64,000 nt of DNA from Nocardia rhizosphaerihabitans. Lineage in GTDB: Bacteria; Actinomycetota; Actinomycetes; Mycobacteriales; Mycobacteriaceae. Shown here piece after piece: positions 44,101 through 48,394 of this stretch; position 1 is the first letter of the stretch, and every line of letters begins with the position of its first letter. Position numbers and translations under genes: made by a program. Under the pieces are notes generated by a model. The model was not told where the DNA came from. It did no database searches and saw only the letters and a program-made list of their open reading frames with translations. The stretch covers positions 1,054,001 to 1,118,000 of the forward strand of contig NZ_BMNE01000001.1 in assembly GCF_014646295.1 (NCBI RefSeq), in the 5' to 3' direction.

Positions 44101-45516
44101 GACGAAGCGGTCGGCGGTCAGGCCCGGCCGGGCCACATAGCCGCGCGCCAGCTGCACCCCCGCGAGATACAGCTCGCCCACCACCCCGGCGGGCACCTGA
44201 TCGAGGTTCTCGTCGAGCACCAGCAGCCCGGTGTCGTCGGCGGGGCCACCGATCGGCACCGACACCTCGTCGGCGGCGGTCACCTCGTGCGCGGTGACAT
44301 CGACCGCCGCCTCGGTGGGTCCGTACAGGTTGTGCAGCGCGGTCGCCGACAGCTTGCGCAGGCGCGCGGCGGTGGCGGCGGGCAGCGCCTCACCGGAGGC
44401 GAACACCATCCGCAGCGAGGACAGATCCACCGGCGCGGTGGCCTCGGCCAGCTCACCGACGAAGGCGGCCAGCATGGACGGCACGAAGTGGGTGACGCTC
44501 ACCCGACGCTCGGCGATCAGCCCGGCCAGATAGCCGGGATCACCGTGGCGGCCGGGTTCGGCGACCACGAGCCGCGCACCGACCTGCAAGGGCCAGAACA
44601 GTTCCCACACCGACACGTCGAAGGTGTAGGGCGTCTTCTGCAGCACCACGTCGGCGGCGGTCATCGCGTAGCACCGCTGCCGCCAGTCCAGGTTCGCCAC
44701 GATCGCGCCGTGCGTGACGGCCACGCCCTTGGGCCTGCCGGTGGAACCCGAGGTGAAGATGACATAGGCGGTGTTGCCCGCCTGCGCACCGCCCGCCACC
44801 TCGGCGGGCGGCGCCGTCCAGTCGATCTCGTCGGTGCGCAGGACCGGGGCGCCGTTCAGATCCGGCTCATCGCACGCGCGGGTCACCACCACGACCGGCC
44901 GCGCCACCTCGAGGACGTAATGCAGCCGATCCACCGGGTGATCCGGATCCAGCGGCACATACGCGCCACCCGCGCGCACGATCGCGTGCACGGCGACGAT
45001 CAACTCCACACTGCGCCGCATCGCCAACCCGACCAGCGCTTCGGGCCCCACACCGAGCGCGACCAGCCGCCCCGCCAGCACCCGCACCCTGGCGTCGAAT
45101 TCGGCATAGGTCAGCGTCTCGGCGCCGAACTGCACCGCGACACCGTCGGGCGTGCGGGCCAGCTGCTCGGCGAACCGGTCGACCAAGGTCGGCGCCTGAC
45201 CCGGCGCCGGCAACTCCACACCCAGCGCCGCCATGGCATCGCGCGCCAGCGAATCCAGCAGCACACCGAACGTCCCATCGGCCGCGTCGACCACACCGGG
45301 GAACAGCTCGGCGAGCACGACCTGCACGAGCGTTTCCGGATCCAGTGCGCCACCGGTCAGCTCGGCCATCAGGGTGAGCTGGGCATCGAGATCGACATAG
45401 GACACCGCGGTCGCATCGAACTCGACCGCGATCCGTGCCGGCTCCATCGCCGCGACCGTCGCCACCAGCGCTGCCAGCTGTTCTGTTCCCCCGCGCGCCG
45501 GAGTGGTGTTGGTCAT
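22108..45516 (-). CDS. seven-module non-ribosomal peptide synthetase, A-T-(C-A-T)x6-TE
   Basis: A 7802-residue assembly line. ATG 45516 is chosen because GGAAGG lies eight bases upstream. It starts with an A domain, so no acyl chain is loaded by a starter C domain. Carrier serines (GGNS/GGTS) are at residues 649, 1754, 2947, 4049, 5280, 6411 and 7486. Condensation HHxxxDG motifs are at 875, 1976, 3129, 4340, 5463 and 6592, all intact. The thioesterase nucleophile is Ser7618 in GWSLGG. There are no epimerisation, methylation or oxidation domains. The catalytic Lys (GKLDR) is present in all seven A domains. Predicted peptide from pocket residues: Ser, unknown, Gln-like, unknown, Ser, unknown, Gln-like. 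No MbtH-like, tailoring or export gene adjoins it. Product unknown. Confidence 0.95.
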   Translation of the reverse strand: MTNTTPARGGTEQLAALVATVAAMEPARIAVEFDATAVSYVDLDAQLTLMAELTGGALDPETLVQVVLAELFPGVVDAADGTFGVLLDSLARDAMAALGVELPAPGQAPTLVDRFAEQLARTPDGVAVQFGAETLTYAEFDARVRVLAGRLVALGVGPEALVGLAMRRSVELIVAVHAIVRAGGAYVPLDPDHPVDRLHYVLEVARPVVVVTRACDEPDLNGAPVLRTDEIDWTAPPAEVAGGAQAGNTAYVIFTSGSTGRPKGVAVTHGAIVANLDWRQRCYAMTAADVVLQKTPYTFDVSVWELFWPLQVGARLVVAEPGRHGDPGYLAGLIAERRVSVTHFVPSMLAAFVGELAEATAPVDLSSLRMVFASGEALPAATAARLRKLSATALHNLYGPTEAAVDVTAHEVTAADEVSVPIGGPADDTGLLVLDENLDQVPAGVVGELYLAGVQLARGYVARPGLTADRFVANPFGQPGERMYRTGDLVRQLPGGDELEYLGRTDFQVKLRGLRIELGEIEAVLAAHPRVGNAAVVLHRHAAGEALVGYVVSVDGEELDSAELAAHAKTSMPEYMVPSLLVQLPAMPINASGKLDRKALPEPDFRAAAAEFREPRTATERVVAALFGELLDVETVGLDDDFFRLGGNSLIATRAIARLQANFGVRVDVRDFFDSPTVAVLAKLVEGGVTDDRPALVAGPRPTVLPLSPAQQRMWFLNRFDPETGAYNIPIAVRLSGALDLDALRAAVGDLITRHEVLRTVYPEVDGVGTQYVLTPAQAFESLAAGSNSGIIAAGDVALVTTPDAVDSLAGEEGALPTGMSALSGVLAPVSVGAHELPDVLAGVILGGFDVTAAPPLRPRLYEVDGDHVLVLVVHHIASDGWSAGPLVRDTMAAYYARSEGIAPEWAPLPVQYADYTLWQRAVLGAEDDPDSRAGREIAFWRGALAGLPDESSLPTDRPRPAVASMRGRRVEFDLDADLVAGLNAVAAEHGATLFMVLHAALSVLLARLSGNADVAIGSPVAGRGAAELDDVIGMFVNTAVLRTEVRGEESFAELLGRVRADDLAAFDHTTLPFERLVEVLAPPRSAGRHPLFQVALSLLNLPPTTFELPGLRAAAVDLPYDIEKFDLSVTLRESGTGLSGEFSYATDLFDEATVARMVRRFTGLLAAVASAPDTAVADLPLLIDAELAELTSRSGGPSDPSPLLPQVLTRAAADSTAIAVRDGARTLTYGELDAASSRLAAHLTGLGVGAGDLVAVSIPRSADSVIAVWGVIKSGAGFLPVDPNYPADRITHMLSDSGAAVGITVDTVGADLPATVDWLALDPAAADVDLVESDTALPGSKSAASGTESSANRRAVDPLDPAYVIYTSGTTGLPKGVVIPHRAVAAYLPVQAGRYLASADARVLHVASPSFDISVAELLLTVTEGATMVVAPAGVFGGAELGELLRSERVTHVIITPSALATVNPEGLDDLRVVVVGGEACPAELVARWTAAIPGLVFRNGYGPTETTIVTNISEPLTATTPITLGAPVEGTTELVLDERLRPVPAGVVGELYIAGPQLARGYHRRPALTAGRFVTNPYGAPGERMYRTGDTVRWVRTERSWDLEYLGRNDFQVKVRGFRIELGEIDAVLARHAAVDFAATIGHRTDAGATVLVSYVVPVDGATIDAATLIAHAAAHLPAHMVPAAIVALDAVPLTPVGKLDRAALPAPVFEAAAYRAPQTPTEQVVAAAFAEVLGFERVGRDDDFFDLGGTSLLATRLMARLGADLDTRIPVRQLFDTTTVLTLAAAADRLRGTGSGPALVAGTRPDPLPLSPAQQRMWFLNRFDPGSATDNIPMAVRLTGALDIAALQAALVDVLDRHEVLRTRYPERDGHAIAEILPAAGLVPDVLPQIVTAEALPDAVRAFAATGFDLALDAPIRAILLRVADAAGTTVPTAGFAWDRADSPGSDGSAGRAVSQLHARSLEPGYVLVIVLHHIAADGFSFGPLIRDVLTAYSARAVGEAPQWAPLSVQYADYAVWQHAVLGDAADPESTAAQQLSFWADALAGVPEQLELPTDRTRPAVASRRGALHAIDIDAETHSALAEFARAQGVTVFMAAHAVFAVLLARLSATTDIAIGTPVSGRGDRALDDLVGMFVNTLVLRTEVAPAASFTELLARVRETDLAAFGHADVPFERLVEVLDPVRSTARNPLFQVMLSLNEDTPRTLTLPGLAVAGFDLPTGVAKFDLELTLTEHRDDNGAPAGLTGAFLYATDLFDATTVAGFATRLRRLLDGVLADPARPVGDIDLLDPPESTEVLTTWNATDLALDSAATLASLFTDQVAATPDAIAVVVDVDPAEDRDQHVTGARQTSGDLGLVGRQVDGERRSAGDGQSVGHRTDKGAQPARDDRQTAGERRPDGRGFASASDYVLALTYVEFASRVARLARHLIGLGAGPGSVVAVALRRGVDQLVAVHAVLAAGAAYVPVDPDHPADRTAYVLAQTAPVCVLTATDHGVAVGESVVEIDALDLSELSDQPITDDERLAPLRPDHLAYVLFTSGSTGRPKGVAVPHRAARNQLLWLQREYALTGDDVVLQKTPFTFDASVWELLWPLQTGARLVLATADGHRDPAYLAAATARHGVSVVQYVPSVLAAVVAEPVQPDSLRLVFAGGEALTTELAQRARTATGARVVNLYGPTETAIQVTTHEVGTEQTAAAPIGSPVANTRVYVLDSRLRPVPAEVPGELYVAGTQLADGYYGRADLTAERFVADPFGTGERLYRTGDLVAWRTSPDGAALHYLGRTDFQVKLRGLRIEPAEIEAALATVPGVGRVAVLVRSDDDRPDQLVAYVVPTTSGTVLAGRSVGVTESSARVVPTTLSPADLDAAVAAVLPSYMVPGAYVFLEALPINSSGKLDRRALPAPELPERDYREPVTATERIVAATFAGVLGLDRAGADDDFFALGGNSLLATQVAARLGAALDARVPVRELFEASTVEGLAVRLDALRGTGSRRGPVAGQRPQRIPLSPAQQRMWFLHRFDPDSAAYHIPVAIRLSGELDTAALRGALGDLIARHETLRTTYPEFDGQATQLVGTPFVPELAVTDTAPDEVHEAVVAVLDGGFDITSEVPVRAALLRVAPTEHVLVLVVHHIAADGWSMGPLTRDLVAAYAARAAGTEPQLPALAVHYADYALWQTEGLGSADDPDAPLAHQLAYWTDRLAGLPDVLTLPADRRRPLVGSNRGATFTATLDAELHRRIEELARAQRATPFMVLHAGLAVLLARLSAGTDIVVGTPVAGRGHRELDDIVGMFVNTLVLRAKVPSDARFSELLDEIRAGDLDAFDHADVPFESLVDALNPARSQGYSPLYQVSLALQNQRTTAFELPGLTLSGLTLPDAPIEVDLDFTFVDHYAADGTADGLDLELRYATDLFDADTIATLFGMLERVLRAAVTEPGTAVGDLPLLDDTARTALLAGPHGDVEPLDSALAELGIRAPLAAHLLDAAAARDPHAVAAVFEGEEITYGALAARANRFARRLVDCGVGPETPVAVAVPRGIELLVVLHGVLAAGGVYVPIDPAQPADRIGHVLETAAPRLVVAASAGDLDHVDSGIRSATASVHFAAASRSGFPVLTVAQLEDPAQPPVASGPVTDAERLAPLHPAHPAYVLFTSGSTGLPKGVLISHLAVVNELCWLRGEYDLTSEDRLLQRAPLTFDVSLWELLCPALLGATLVLLRPGGHLDLAYQARVVREQRVTVVEFVPSVLAAMLAEGLADDLAGLRMLHLGGEELPAALAATVLDTVPAELHNTYGPTEVTITSTFQHITAPVEQTELPIGRPTWNVRAYVLDERLHPVPTGVAGELYLAGDQLARGYLGRPDLTADRFVADPFAPESDGATGARSAAGAAVGARMYRTGDLVRRDRSGALVYLGRNDFQVKIRGLRIELGEIEAALGEAPGVTHATVVPATDDAGRQCLVAYVAGDVDAAVVRAHVVGRVPAYMVPAHLVVLDTVPLNSAGKLDRSALPAADLSVTTAYLAPRPGAQTALAAVVGDLLGLARVGADDDFFAIGGNSLLAMRLVARANAALGSALDVRDVFDAPTVAGLAERAVDRSEQLPPLTVADPRPDRIPLSLAQTRLWLLNRIDPDSAVYTLPIALRLTGELDTDALWAALGDVLARHESLRTVFPEDAEGPTQVVLPVDRVLPVAVVREVVEADLADAVREIVGAGYDLTSQPPVRAALFRRTSTDGQPTAGHVAAVRNGVFLDGAVAEGAPHNSAVSNGVVRDVAVASGVVPEDAAADGVVPDHAVADRVVTGLRNGAVPSGVLRDDAVAESVAMRDVRGAGLRSGEAVQDVEHVLVLAVHHIAADGVSTTPLARDLITAYAARSAGRAPVWEPLPVQYPDFTLWQHAVLGDAADPSSRLARQLAHWRDELAGLAPALELATDRPRLAVRTGVGGSVGFEVPAGVVAGIEELARRHGVSTFMVVHAAFAVLLSRQGAGADIVVGTPVAGRADAALDDLVGMFVNTLVLRTTVDGGAGFADLLARVRAADLRAFAHADLPFERLVDELNPVRSTAYSPIVQVMLAFEHRDDTTIELPRLRIGEFALPAATTQFDLSLAINEIAGAAGEPGLRGWLRYATDLFDADTVTAFGERFVRILVAVVADDTTPVGEIDLLDAAETAQLAAWNDTAAPLDTEATLVSMFAAQARRTPDAVALEFEGERITYGQFAVRVARLARMLIAEGVGPGALVGVGLRRSIDLLVAVYAVQAAGAAYLPLDPDHPADRIADVLATAEPVCVLAADDFPAIDTRTVDPAGLDLSRFAGGPVTDADRIRPLRGADLAYVLFTSGSTGKPKGVAVSHTAIVNRLVWMQDTYRLDAADTVLQKTPITFDVSVWELFWPLQIGATLVIARPDGHRDPAYLAEVITRTGVGVAHFVPSMLAAFLAEPLAADCVSLRQVFASGEALPAADAQRLRALVPGVAVHNLYGPTEAAVDVTFHEVTDADTVTVPIGAPVANTALHVLDARLRPVPVGTPGELYLAGVQLARGYLARPDLSADRFVANPYGTPGARMYRTGDLVVRTRTGELEYLGRTDFQVKLRGLRIELGEIEAVLAGLDTVDRAVVTVRDDGTGDYLTAYLVPASADGTHHLPAAATAVAVGTVAVAVDDVASRSDAAATAAAVAPDAAYAEVVTQSDTVGGMAAGVATATTGRVIDLDVVKAALQQALPAYMVPTAFVVLDALPVNASGKLDRRALPAPELAVREFRAPATPSEQVVAGVLAEVLGLDQVGADDDFFDLGGNSLIATRVAARLGAALNRQVPVARIFEAPVVAALAAALDSAEGVARLALVAGERPAAIPLSPAQQRMWFLNRFDPDSAGYNVPIAVRLSGALDIDALAAAVGDLVERHEVLRTYYPETADGPVQQILPAAEAGVALRVRETSADQVVAAVTALAATTFDVTAGVPWQVVLYRITDEEAVLAMVVHHISADGSSVPPLVRDLMTAYLARRDGTAPRWTPLPVQYADYALWQRAVLGDEADPTSVAARQLDFWRGELADLPDELALPLDRPRPAVRTLAGATVPVTLDAATHARLSELARESGATLFMVVHTAFAALLGRLSGSADITVGTPVAGRGEAALEDLIGMFVNTLVFRTRLVEGETFAQLLARQRATDLAVYANADVPFERLVEVLDPARSTARHPLFQVGFSFQNFERAELALPGITVSGLDTDTELSQFDLHLIVSDEYTDGVAAGVTGVLTYAHDVFDTETAVAIAGRLERLLTAVAAAPHTPLDTVDVLEPAERTRILTEWNATTHEIDRTATLLTPFRAQVRSNPEATALVFEGTELTYAELDAQVNRLARFLIADGVGPDVLVALAIRRSVDLVVAMYAVLTAGGAYVPVDPDHPADRIAQVLDTARPHLVLTTAGDEFAVPMVAGDAPDEPAADLGSATATMSGSAPPSATIGESGAPSTAATVGAGSPIANEFVGSGAGHSSTGARPTSTGSPAPRIVVLDTVDSAAYPDHAVADAELRGPLRDSNLAYVLFTSGSTGRPKGVAMSHAGIRNQIAWLIAQYRIGEGDAYLQKSAAGFDLSVWGFFAPLAVGATLVLATPDGHRDPLYLAELVAAQRITIADFVPSMLAMFAAHAETDQLTSLRLVFAIGEALTADTVAALSAKSDAAVHNLYGPTEAAVSVTAWPADGATGQTVPIGVPEWNTRAYVLDERLRPVAPGVAGELYLAGEQLARGYLGRPDLSADRFVADPFGAAGERMYRTGDLVRWTRDGVLIYLARSDFQVKFRGQRIELGEIETALGGLPMVSQAAAVVSASPTGDRLVGYAVPVPGAELDPAQLRSAVGAMLPSYMVPSVIVVLDAFPLNTSGKLDRKALPAPEFVVRPFRAPITPAQRAVAEVFGEVLGREQVGLDDDFFELGGNSLIATRVAARLGAALSTRVPVRTLFEATTVADLAAALAAQMGSGAGVALTAGPRPHRVPLSAAQQRMWLLNRLDPASAAYNIPIAVRLRGDVDAAALAAAVTDVLDRHEVLRTAYPAIDGIGHQAVWQFVPTPVVETVDPIAVPAMVAAEIGRGFDVTVAPPVRVRVLRSAPDEVVLVVVIHHISADGFSAGPLLRDTTAAYLARRAGVEPGWAPLEVQYADYTLWQRAVLGGEDDAESVAAQQVRFWRDELAGLPGLLELPADRPRPAVASQRGASVETVVPQEIWQRVGRLSRRADASAFMVAHAALAALLARLSGTGDIAIGTPVAGRGEAALDDLVGMFVNTLVLRTAVDPGASFTDLLRQARRVDLDAFENADVPFERLVDVLDPVRSTAHSPLFQVMLAFQNLDAAPAAVSLPDLTVTGLDTDTAVAKFDLDLVLADTADGGCVVSLTYATDLFDAATAARIADGYVRVLDAVTTDPAGAIGDVDLLTDDDRRLLESWCGTAHPVSAEVLPVALDRQAAATPSAIALTDGDTSLTYAEFAARVNRLARHLVDQGVGPDTAVAVAARRSPELLVAVHAVLAAGGIYVPIDPDHPAERVSRILRIAQPVCVVTTSGDRADLPVIGTPLDGVDVVVADTVDLTAYPAGPLSDAERVQPLLPEHTAYVIFTSGSTGLPKGVGVPHRAIVNQLDWMAAEFGFTAGDTVLHKTPVTFDASIWELLLPPRVGARTVLARPGGHGDPAYLAALIADHGIDTVQFAPTLLAAYVAESTVAEAERQTRQLVAAPSGLRRVFAGGEALPAALAQRARELTGAQVINLYGPTETAVQVSSHVVRDADTASVPIGAPVWNTGLYVLDARLRPVPPGVTGELYVGGAQLAHGYVGAPELTAERFVSDPFAGPGARMYRTGDLVRLRTAENGSAALDYVGRGDLQVKLNGQRVELGEVEAVLLRQPGVAQAAAAVVSDAGADRLVGYIVADSAGAQDDPAAVRAALAAELPAYLVPAVVLVLDEFPVNTSGKLDRAALPRPELRQAAYRGPVTETERVVAGEFARVLGLDRIGMDDNFFDLGGNSLTAVQLSSRLGAALGIVVPVAWFFTDPTPAVVVQRLRAQDDSADDAFAVLLPLRAGGTGAPLFCIHPVGGVSWSFAGLTRHLDPQRPIYGLQSPALTADEPLPATIEAWAQRYVTAIREVQPEGPYHLLGWSLGGLLAHAVATRLQAEGADVAQLAMMDSWLGDEPEQTPMPTVGDLLGGLAGDALDVVFDAAGLAAAAAEIGGPLAALDRTRIARIIDAATASMSMVDAYRPDRFDGDLVYFAATVDDPTGARGAASWATAIGGDVHRYGIDATHWAMAGEAALARIATVLDAAEPAHGRIDAARPDARAGAPGA
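26152..29505 (-). other. NRPS module 6: C-A(unusual)-T
   Basis: Residues about 5338-6455. HHISADG is at 5463. The pocket reads D L W D F I L V S plus Lys; the segment FDLSVWGFF has Gly where its siblings have Glu after the pocket Trp. A Gly/Ser/Thr/Ala-rich insertion lies at about 5909-5992, ahead of the nucleotide-binding TSGSTG. Carrier Ser 6411. The substrate cannot be assigned. Confidence 0.75.
29551..33204 (-). other. NRPS module 5: C(with decapeptide repeats)-A(Ser)-T
   Basis: Residues about 4105-5322. HHIAADG is at 4340, preceded by a repeat-filled insertion at 4238-4310. The A pocket, D V W H F S L V D plus Lys, is identical to that of module 1 and predicts serine. A second insertion (about 5126-5191), rich in Ala, Val and Thr, lies in the A-domain C-terminal subdomain before LPAYMVPTAF. 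Carrier Ser 5280. Confidence 0.8.
32587..32808 (-). repeat. 30-base / 10-residue tandem repeats inside the module 5 condensation domain
   Basis: Residues 4238-4310 of the NRPS consist of degenerate decapeptides: GVFLDGAVAE, GAPHNSAVSN, GVVRDVAVAS, GVVPEDAAAD, GVVPDHAVAD, a 13-residue variant and GVLRDDAVAE. The DNA keeps a 30-base period, best conserved at 32641-32760. It replaces the short loop that normally precedes the strand leading to HHIAADG. Confidence 0.85.
33241..36510 (-). other. NRPS module 4: C-A(unassigned, acidic pocket)-T
   Basis: Residues about 3003-4092. HHIAADG is at 3129. The pocket reads D V W E H G T I T plus Lys. Glu at position 278 is also found in pockets for ornithine and diaminobutyrate, so a basic residue is possible, but the rest of the code matches nothing I recognise. 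Carrier Ser 4049. Confidence 0.72.
36547..40095 (-). other. NRPS module 3: C-A(Gln-like)-T
   Basis: Residues about 1808-2990. HHIAADG is at 1976. The pocket reads D A W Q F G L I Q plus Lys, differing at one position from a known glutamine code (DAWQFGLIDK). An Arg/Gly/Asp/Gln-rich insertion of about 75 residues (about 2334-2408) interrupts the beginning of the A domain, between the A1-proximal strand and LTYVEFASR. Carrier Ser 2947. Confidence 0.78.
40132..43404 (-). other. NRPS module 2: C-A(unassigned)-T
   Basis: Residues about 705-1795. The C domain has HHIASDG at 875 and an extra low-complexity stretch around 775-836. The A domain differs most from its siblings (YTSGTTGLPKG, FDISVAELL, FRNGYGPTETT); its pocket reads D I A I V G G I V plus Lys, which I cannot assign to a substrate. 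D235 is kept, so an alpha-amino acid is expected. Carrier Ser 1754 is in a GGTSL variant. Confidence 0.75.
43447..45189 (-). other. NRPS module 1: A(Ser)-T, loading module
   Basis: Residues about 110-690. Pocket residues read by hand against GrsA: D V W H F S L V D plus Lys, the usual serine code. Core motifs are FTSGSTGRPKG, YGPTEAAVD, YRTGDLV and GKLDRKALP; carrier Ser is residue 649. The roughly 105 residues before it contain a degenerate partial copy of an A-domain start. Boundaries are approximate. Confidence 0.8.
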
Positions 45517-46062
45517 CTGGACTGCCTTCCATCTACCGACCGCAGGTGACGCCACACGGCCGCAAAACAACTCTCGGAATTCCCCGGACCCACCGGGGTG
45601 ACGGGATCGGCGCCGGGCGGCCAACCTCGGGCACCCTGCCCGAAATCCGCCCTCTCATACCGGAATCGAGTGCGATCGGCTATGACACGATCGAAGCGAC
45701 CCGGTTCGCCGCCATGCAACCAGCTATGACTCGGTTATCTCCCGACCTCCATCGTCAAACCACGACACCTGACACCCGCACCAGCAGACGAGGAGAAGCG
45801 TAGGCGGTCCGCTAATAAACCGGACCAGATTCAGTCAAAATCTCGACGCGAAGACTCGGTTTCCCGGCGCTGAGAACGGTCCAGCAATCCGACCGCATAC
45901 GCCGAGTGGACAGCGGGGCATCACATCGCTCCCGAGGCGACGTGACGGCTGTCGGCACAGCCGCACGCTGTGTCGGGCAACACTATGTGAAACAACGTTG
46001 CATCACCGTTGCATCGCAGTGATTCCCACCACTTTTCCGTGGCCGCGGCTGCCCGGACACGA
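45517..46062 (-). promoter_or_regulatory. NRPS upstream region
   Basis: About 550 bases without a supported gene, less GC-rich than its surroundings. It must carry the NRPS promoter because a terminator closes gpsI at 46063-46099. Visible elements: direct repeats GCTATGACWCG at 45679-45689 and 45723-45733, 44 bases apart; two CGTTGCATC copies at 45996-46004 and 46007-46015; and a weak minus-strand TTGACT (45833-45838) with poor -10 partners. I cannot place the transcription start. Confidence 0.45.
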
Positions 46063-46099
46063 CGAAACCCCCCGCCGTGCGATACGGCGAGGGGTTTCG
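46063..46099 (-). terminator. gpsI terminator
   Basis: Inverted repeat with arms CGAAACCCCCCGCCGT and ACGGCGAGGGGTTTCG, 15 of 16 complementary, five-base loop, starting 25 bases past the gpsI stop. It isolates gpsI from the NRPS gene downstream. Confidence 0.8.
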
Positions 46100-46123
46100 G
46101 CAGGTGGTGAAGCTACCGCGGGC

Positions 46124-48394
46124 TTACTCCGCGGCGGCGGTCTCCTCGGCGGGAGCGGCGGCCTCGGCCGTCTCCTCCTCGACGGGGACCAGCGAGATCT
46201 TGCCGCGGTTGTCGATATCGGCGATCTCCACGCGCAGCTTGTCGCCGACGTTGACCACGTCCTCGACCTTGGCCACGCGCTTGCCGCTGCCCAGCTTGGA
46301 GATGTGCACCAGGCCGTCACGGCCCGGCAGCAGCGAGACGAACGCGCCGAAGGCGGTGGTCTTGACGACCGTGCCCAGGAAGCGCTCGCCGACCTTCGGC
46401 AGCTGCGGGTTGGCGATCGCGTTGATCGCGTCGATCGCGGCCTGCGCCGACGGGCCGTCGGTCGCACCGACGAACACGGTGCCGTCATCCTCGATGGAGA
46501 TGTTGGCGCCGGTGTCCTCGGTGATCTGGTTGATCATCTTGCCCTTGGGGCCGATGACCTCACCGATCTTGTCGACCGGGATCTTGATCGCGGTGACGCG
46601 CGGGGCGTACGGGCTCATCTCGTCCGGGGTGGCGATGGCCTCGGCCATCACGTCCAGGATGGTGGTGCGGGCGTCGTGCGCCTGGTTCAGCGCACCGGCC
46701 AGCACCTGCGAGGGGATGCCGTCGAGCTTGGTGTCCAGCTGCAGGGCGGTGACGAAGTCACGGGTACCGGCAACCTTGAAGTCCATGTCGCCGAAGGCAT
46801 CCTCGGCGCCGAGGATGTCGGTCAGCGCGACGTAGCGGACCTCGTCCTCACCCTTGTCGTTGGTGACGGTGTCCGACACCAGGCCCATGGCGATACCGGC
46901 GACCGGCGCCTTCAGCGGCACACCGGCGTTGAGCAGCGACAGGGTCGAGGCACAGACCGAACCCATCGAGGTGGAGCCGTTGGAGCTCAGCGCCTCCGAG
47001 ACCTGACGGATGGCGTAGGGGAACTCCTCCTGCGAGGGCAGCACCGGCATCAGCGCACGCTCGGCGAGCGCCCCGTGGCCGATCTCGCGGCGCTTCGGCG
47101 AACCGACGCGGCCGGTCTCGCCGGTGGAGAACGGCGGGAAGTTGTAGTGGTGCATGTAGCGCTTGGAGGTCTCCGGGCCGAGCGAGTCGACCTGCTGGGC
47201 CATCTTCACCATGTCCAGGGTGGTGACGCCCATGATCTGGGTCTCGCCACGCTCGAAGATCGCCGAACCGTGGGCGCGCGGGATCACGTCGACCTCGGCG
47301 GAGAGCTCACGGATGTCGGCCAGACCGCGACCGTCGATGCGGAAGCCGTCGGTGAGGATGCGCTGACGCACCAGCTTCTTGGTGACCGAGCGGAACGCGG
47401 CGCCCAGCTCCTTCTCGCGACCGGTGAAGTCGTCACCGAGGCGACCGAGCACCTCGACCTTGATCTCGTCGATCTTGGCCTCGCGGGCCTGCTTGTCGGC
47501 GATCGACAGCGCCTCGTTCAGCTCACGCTTGGCGGTGCCCTCGACGGCCTCGAACACATCGGCGCCGTACGGCGGGAAGAGCGGGAACTCCTCGGTCGGC
47601 TTCGCGGCCAGCTCGGCCAGGTCCGACTGCGCGCGGCACAGGCGGGCGATGAACGGCTTGGCGGCCTCGAGGCCCTGGGCGACGACGGCCTCGGTGGGCG
47701 CCTGCGCGCCGTCCTCGATCAGCGCGATCACCTTGTCGGTGGCCTCGGCCTCGACCATCATGATGGCGACGTCACCGGTCTCGGTGACCCGGCCCGCGAC
47801 GACCATGTCGAACACGGCGCCCTCGAGCTGCTCGACGGTCGGGAAAGCGACCCACTGATCACCGATCAGGGCGACGCGCACGCCGCCGACCGGGCCGGAG
47901 AACGGCAGGCCGGAGATCTGGGTGGACGCCGAGGCGGCGTTGATGGCCACCACGTCGTAGAGATCCTGCGGGTCCAGGCTCAGCACGGTGACCACGACCT
48001 GGATCTCGTTGCGCAGGCCGTCGACGAACGACGGGCGCAGCGGACGGTCGATCAGGCGGCAGGTCAGGATCGCGTCGGTGGAGGGGCGGCCCTCGCGACG
48101 GAAGAACGAGCCGGGGATGCGGCCGGCGGCGTACATGCGCTCTTCGACGTCGACCGTCAGCGGGAAGAAGTCGAACTGGTCCTTGGGGTGCTTACCGGCG
48201 GTGGTCGCCGACAGCAGCATGGTCTCGTCGTCCAGGTAGGCGACGACGGAGCCGGCGGCCTGCTTGGCCAGACGGCCGGTCTCGAAGCGGATGGTGCGGG
48301 TGCCGAAGCTACCGTTGTCGATCAGCGCGACCGACTCGAAAACACCGGGCTCGACCTCGACCGCAGTCGAAGTACGTTCAGTTGTCTGCGTCAT
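46124..48394 (-). CDS. gpsI: polynucleotide phosphorylase / guanosine pentaphosphate synthetase
   Basis: A 756-residue PNPase that degrades or adds RNA tails phosphorolytically and, in actinobacteria, was described as GpsI. ATG 48394 ([12 protein letters not shown]) has GAGAAG upstream. Two RNase PH cores are present (first: [20 protein letters not shown]; second: [18 protein letters not shown] with [10 protein letters not shown]). They are followed by a KH domain ([20 protein letters not shown]) and an S1 domain ([20 protein letters not shown]). The C-terminal tail is Ala/Glu-rich. It is downstream of rpsO, with a long processing hairpin between them. Confidence 0.97.
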   Translation of the reverse strand: MTQTTERTSTAVEVEPGVFESVALIDNGSFGTRTIRFETGRLAKQAAGSVVAYLDDETMLLSATTAGKHPKDQFDFFPLTVDVEERMYAAGRIPGSFFRREGRPSTDAILTCRLIDRPLRPSFVDGLRNEIQVVVTVLSLDPQDLYDVVAINAASASTQISGLPFSGPVGGVRVALIGDQWVAFPTVEQLEGAVFDMVVAGRVTETGDVAIMMVEAEATDKVIALIEDGAQAPTEAVVAQGLEAAKPFIARLCRAQSDLAELAAKPTEEFPLFPPYGADVFEAVEGTAKRELNEALSIADKQAREAKIDEIKVEVLGRLGDDFTGREKELGAAFRSVTKKLVRQRILTDGFRIDGRGLADIRELSAEVDVIPRAHGSAIFERGETQIMGVTTLDMVKMAQQVDSLGPETSKRYMHHYNFPPFSTGETGRVGSPKRREIGHGALAERALMPVLPSQEEFPYAIRQVSEALSSNGSTSMGSVCASTLSLLNAGVPLKAPVAGIAMGLVSDTVTNDKGEDEVRYVALTDILGAEDAFGDMDFKVAGTRDFVTALQLDTKLDGIPSQVLAGALNQAHDARTTILDVMAEAIATPDEMSPYAPRVTAIKIPVDKIGEVIGPKGKMINQITEDTGANISIEDDGTVFVGATDGPSAQAAIDAINAIANPQLPKVGERFLGTVVKTTAFGAFVSLLPGRDGLVHISKLGSGKRVAKVEDVVNVGDKLRVEIADIDNRGKISLVPVEEETAEAAAPAEETAAAE

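Noticed and set aside
22108..45516. Siderophore synthetase (mycobactin/nocobactin type)
   Set aside because: No salicylate-loading, cyclisation, hydroxylase or polyketide domains are present and no siderophore transport or lysine/ornithine hydroxylase gene is nearby. A siderophore role is not excluded but is not supported.
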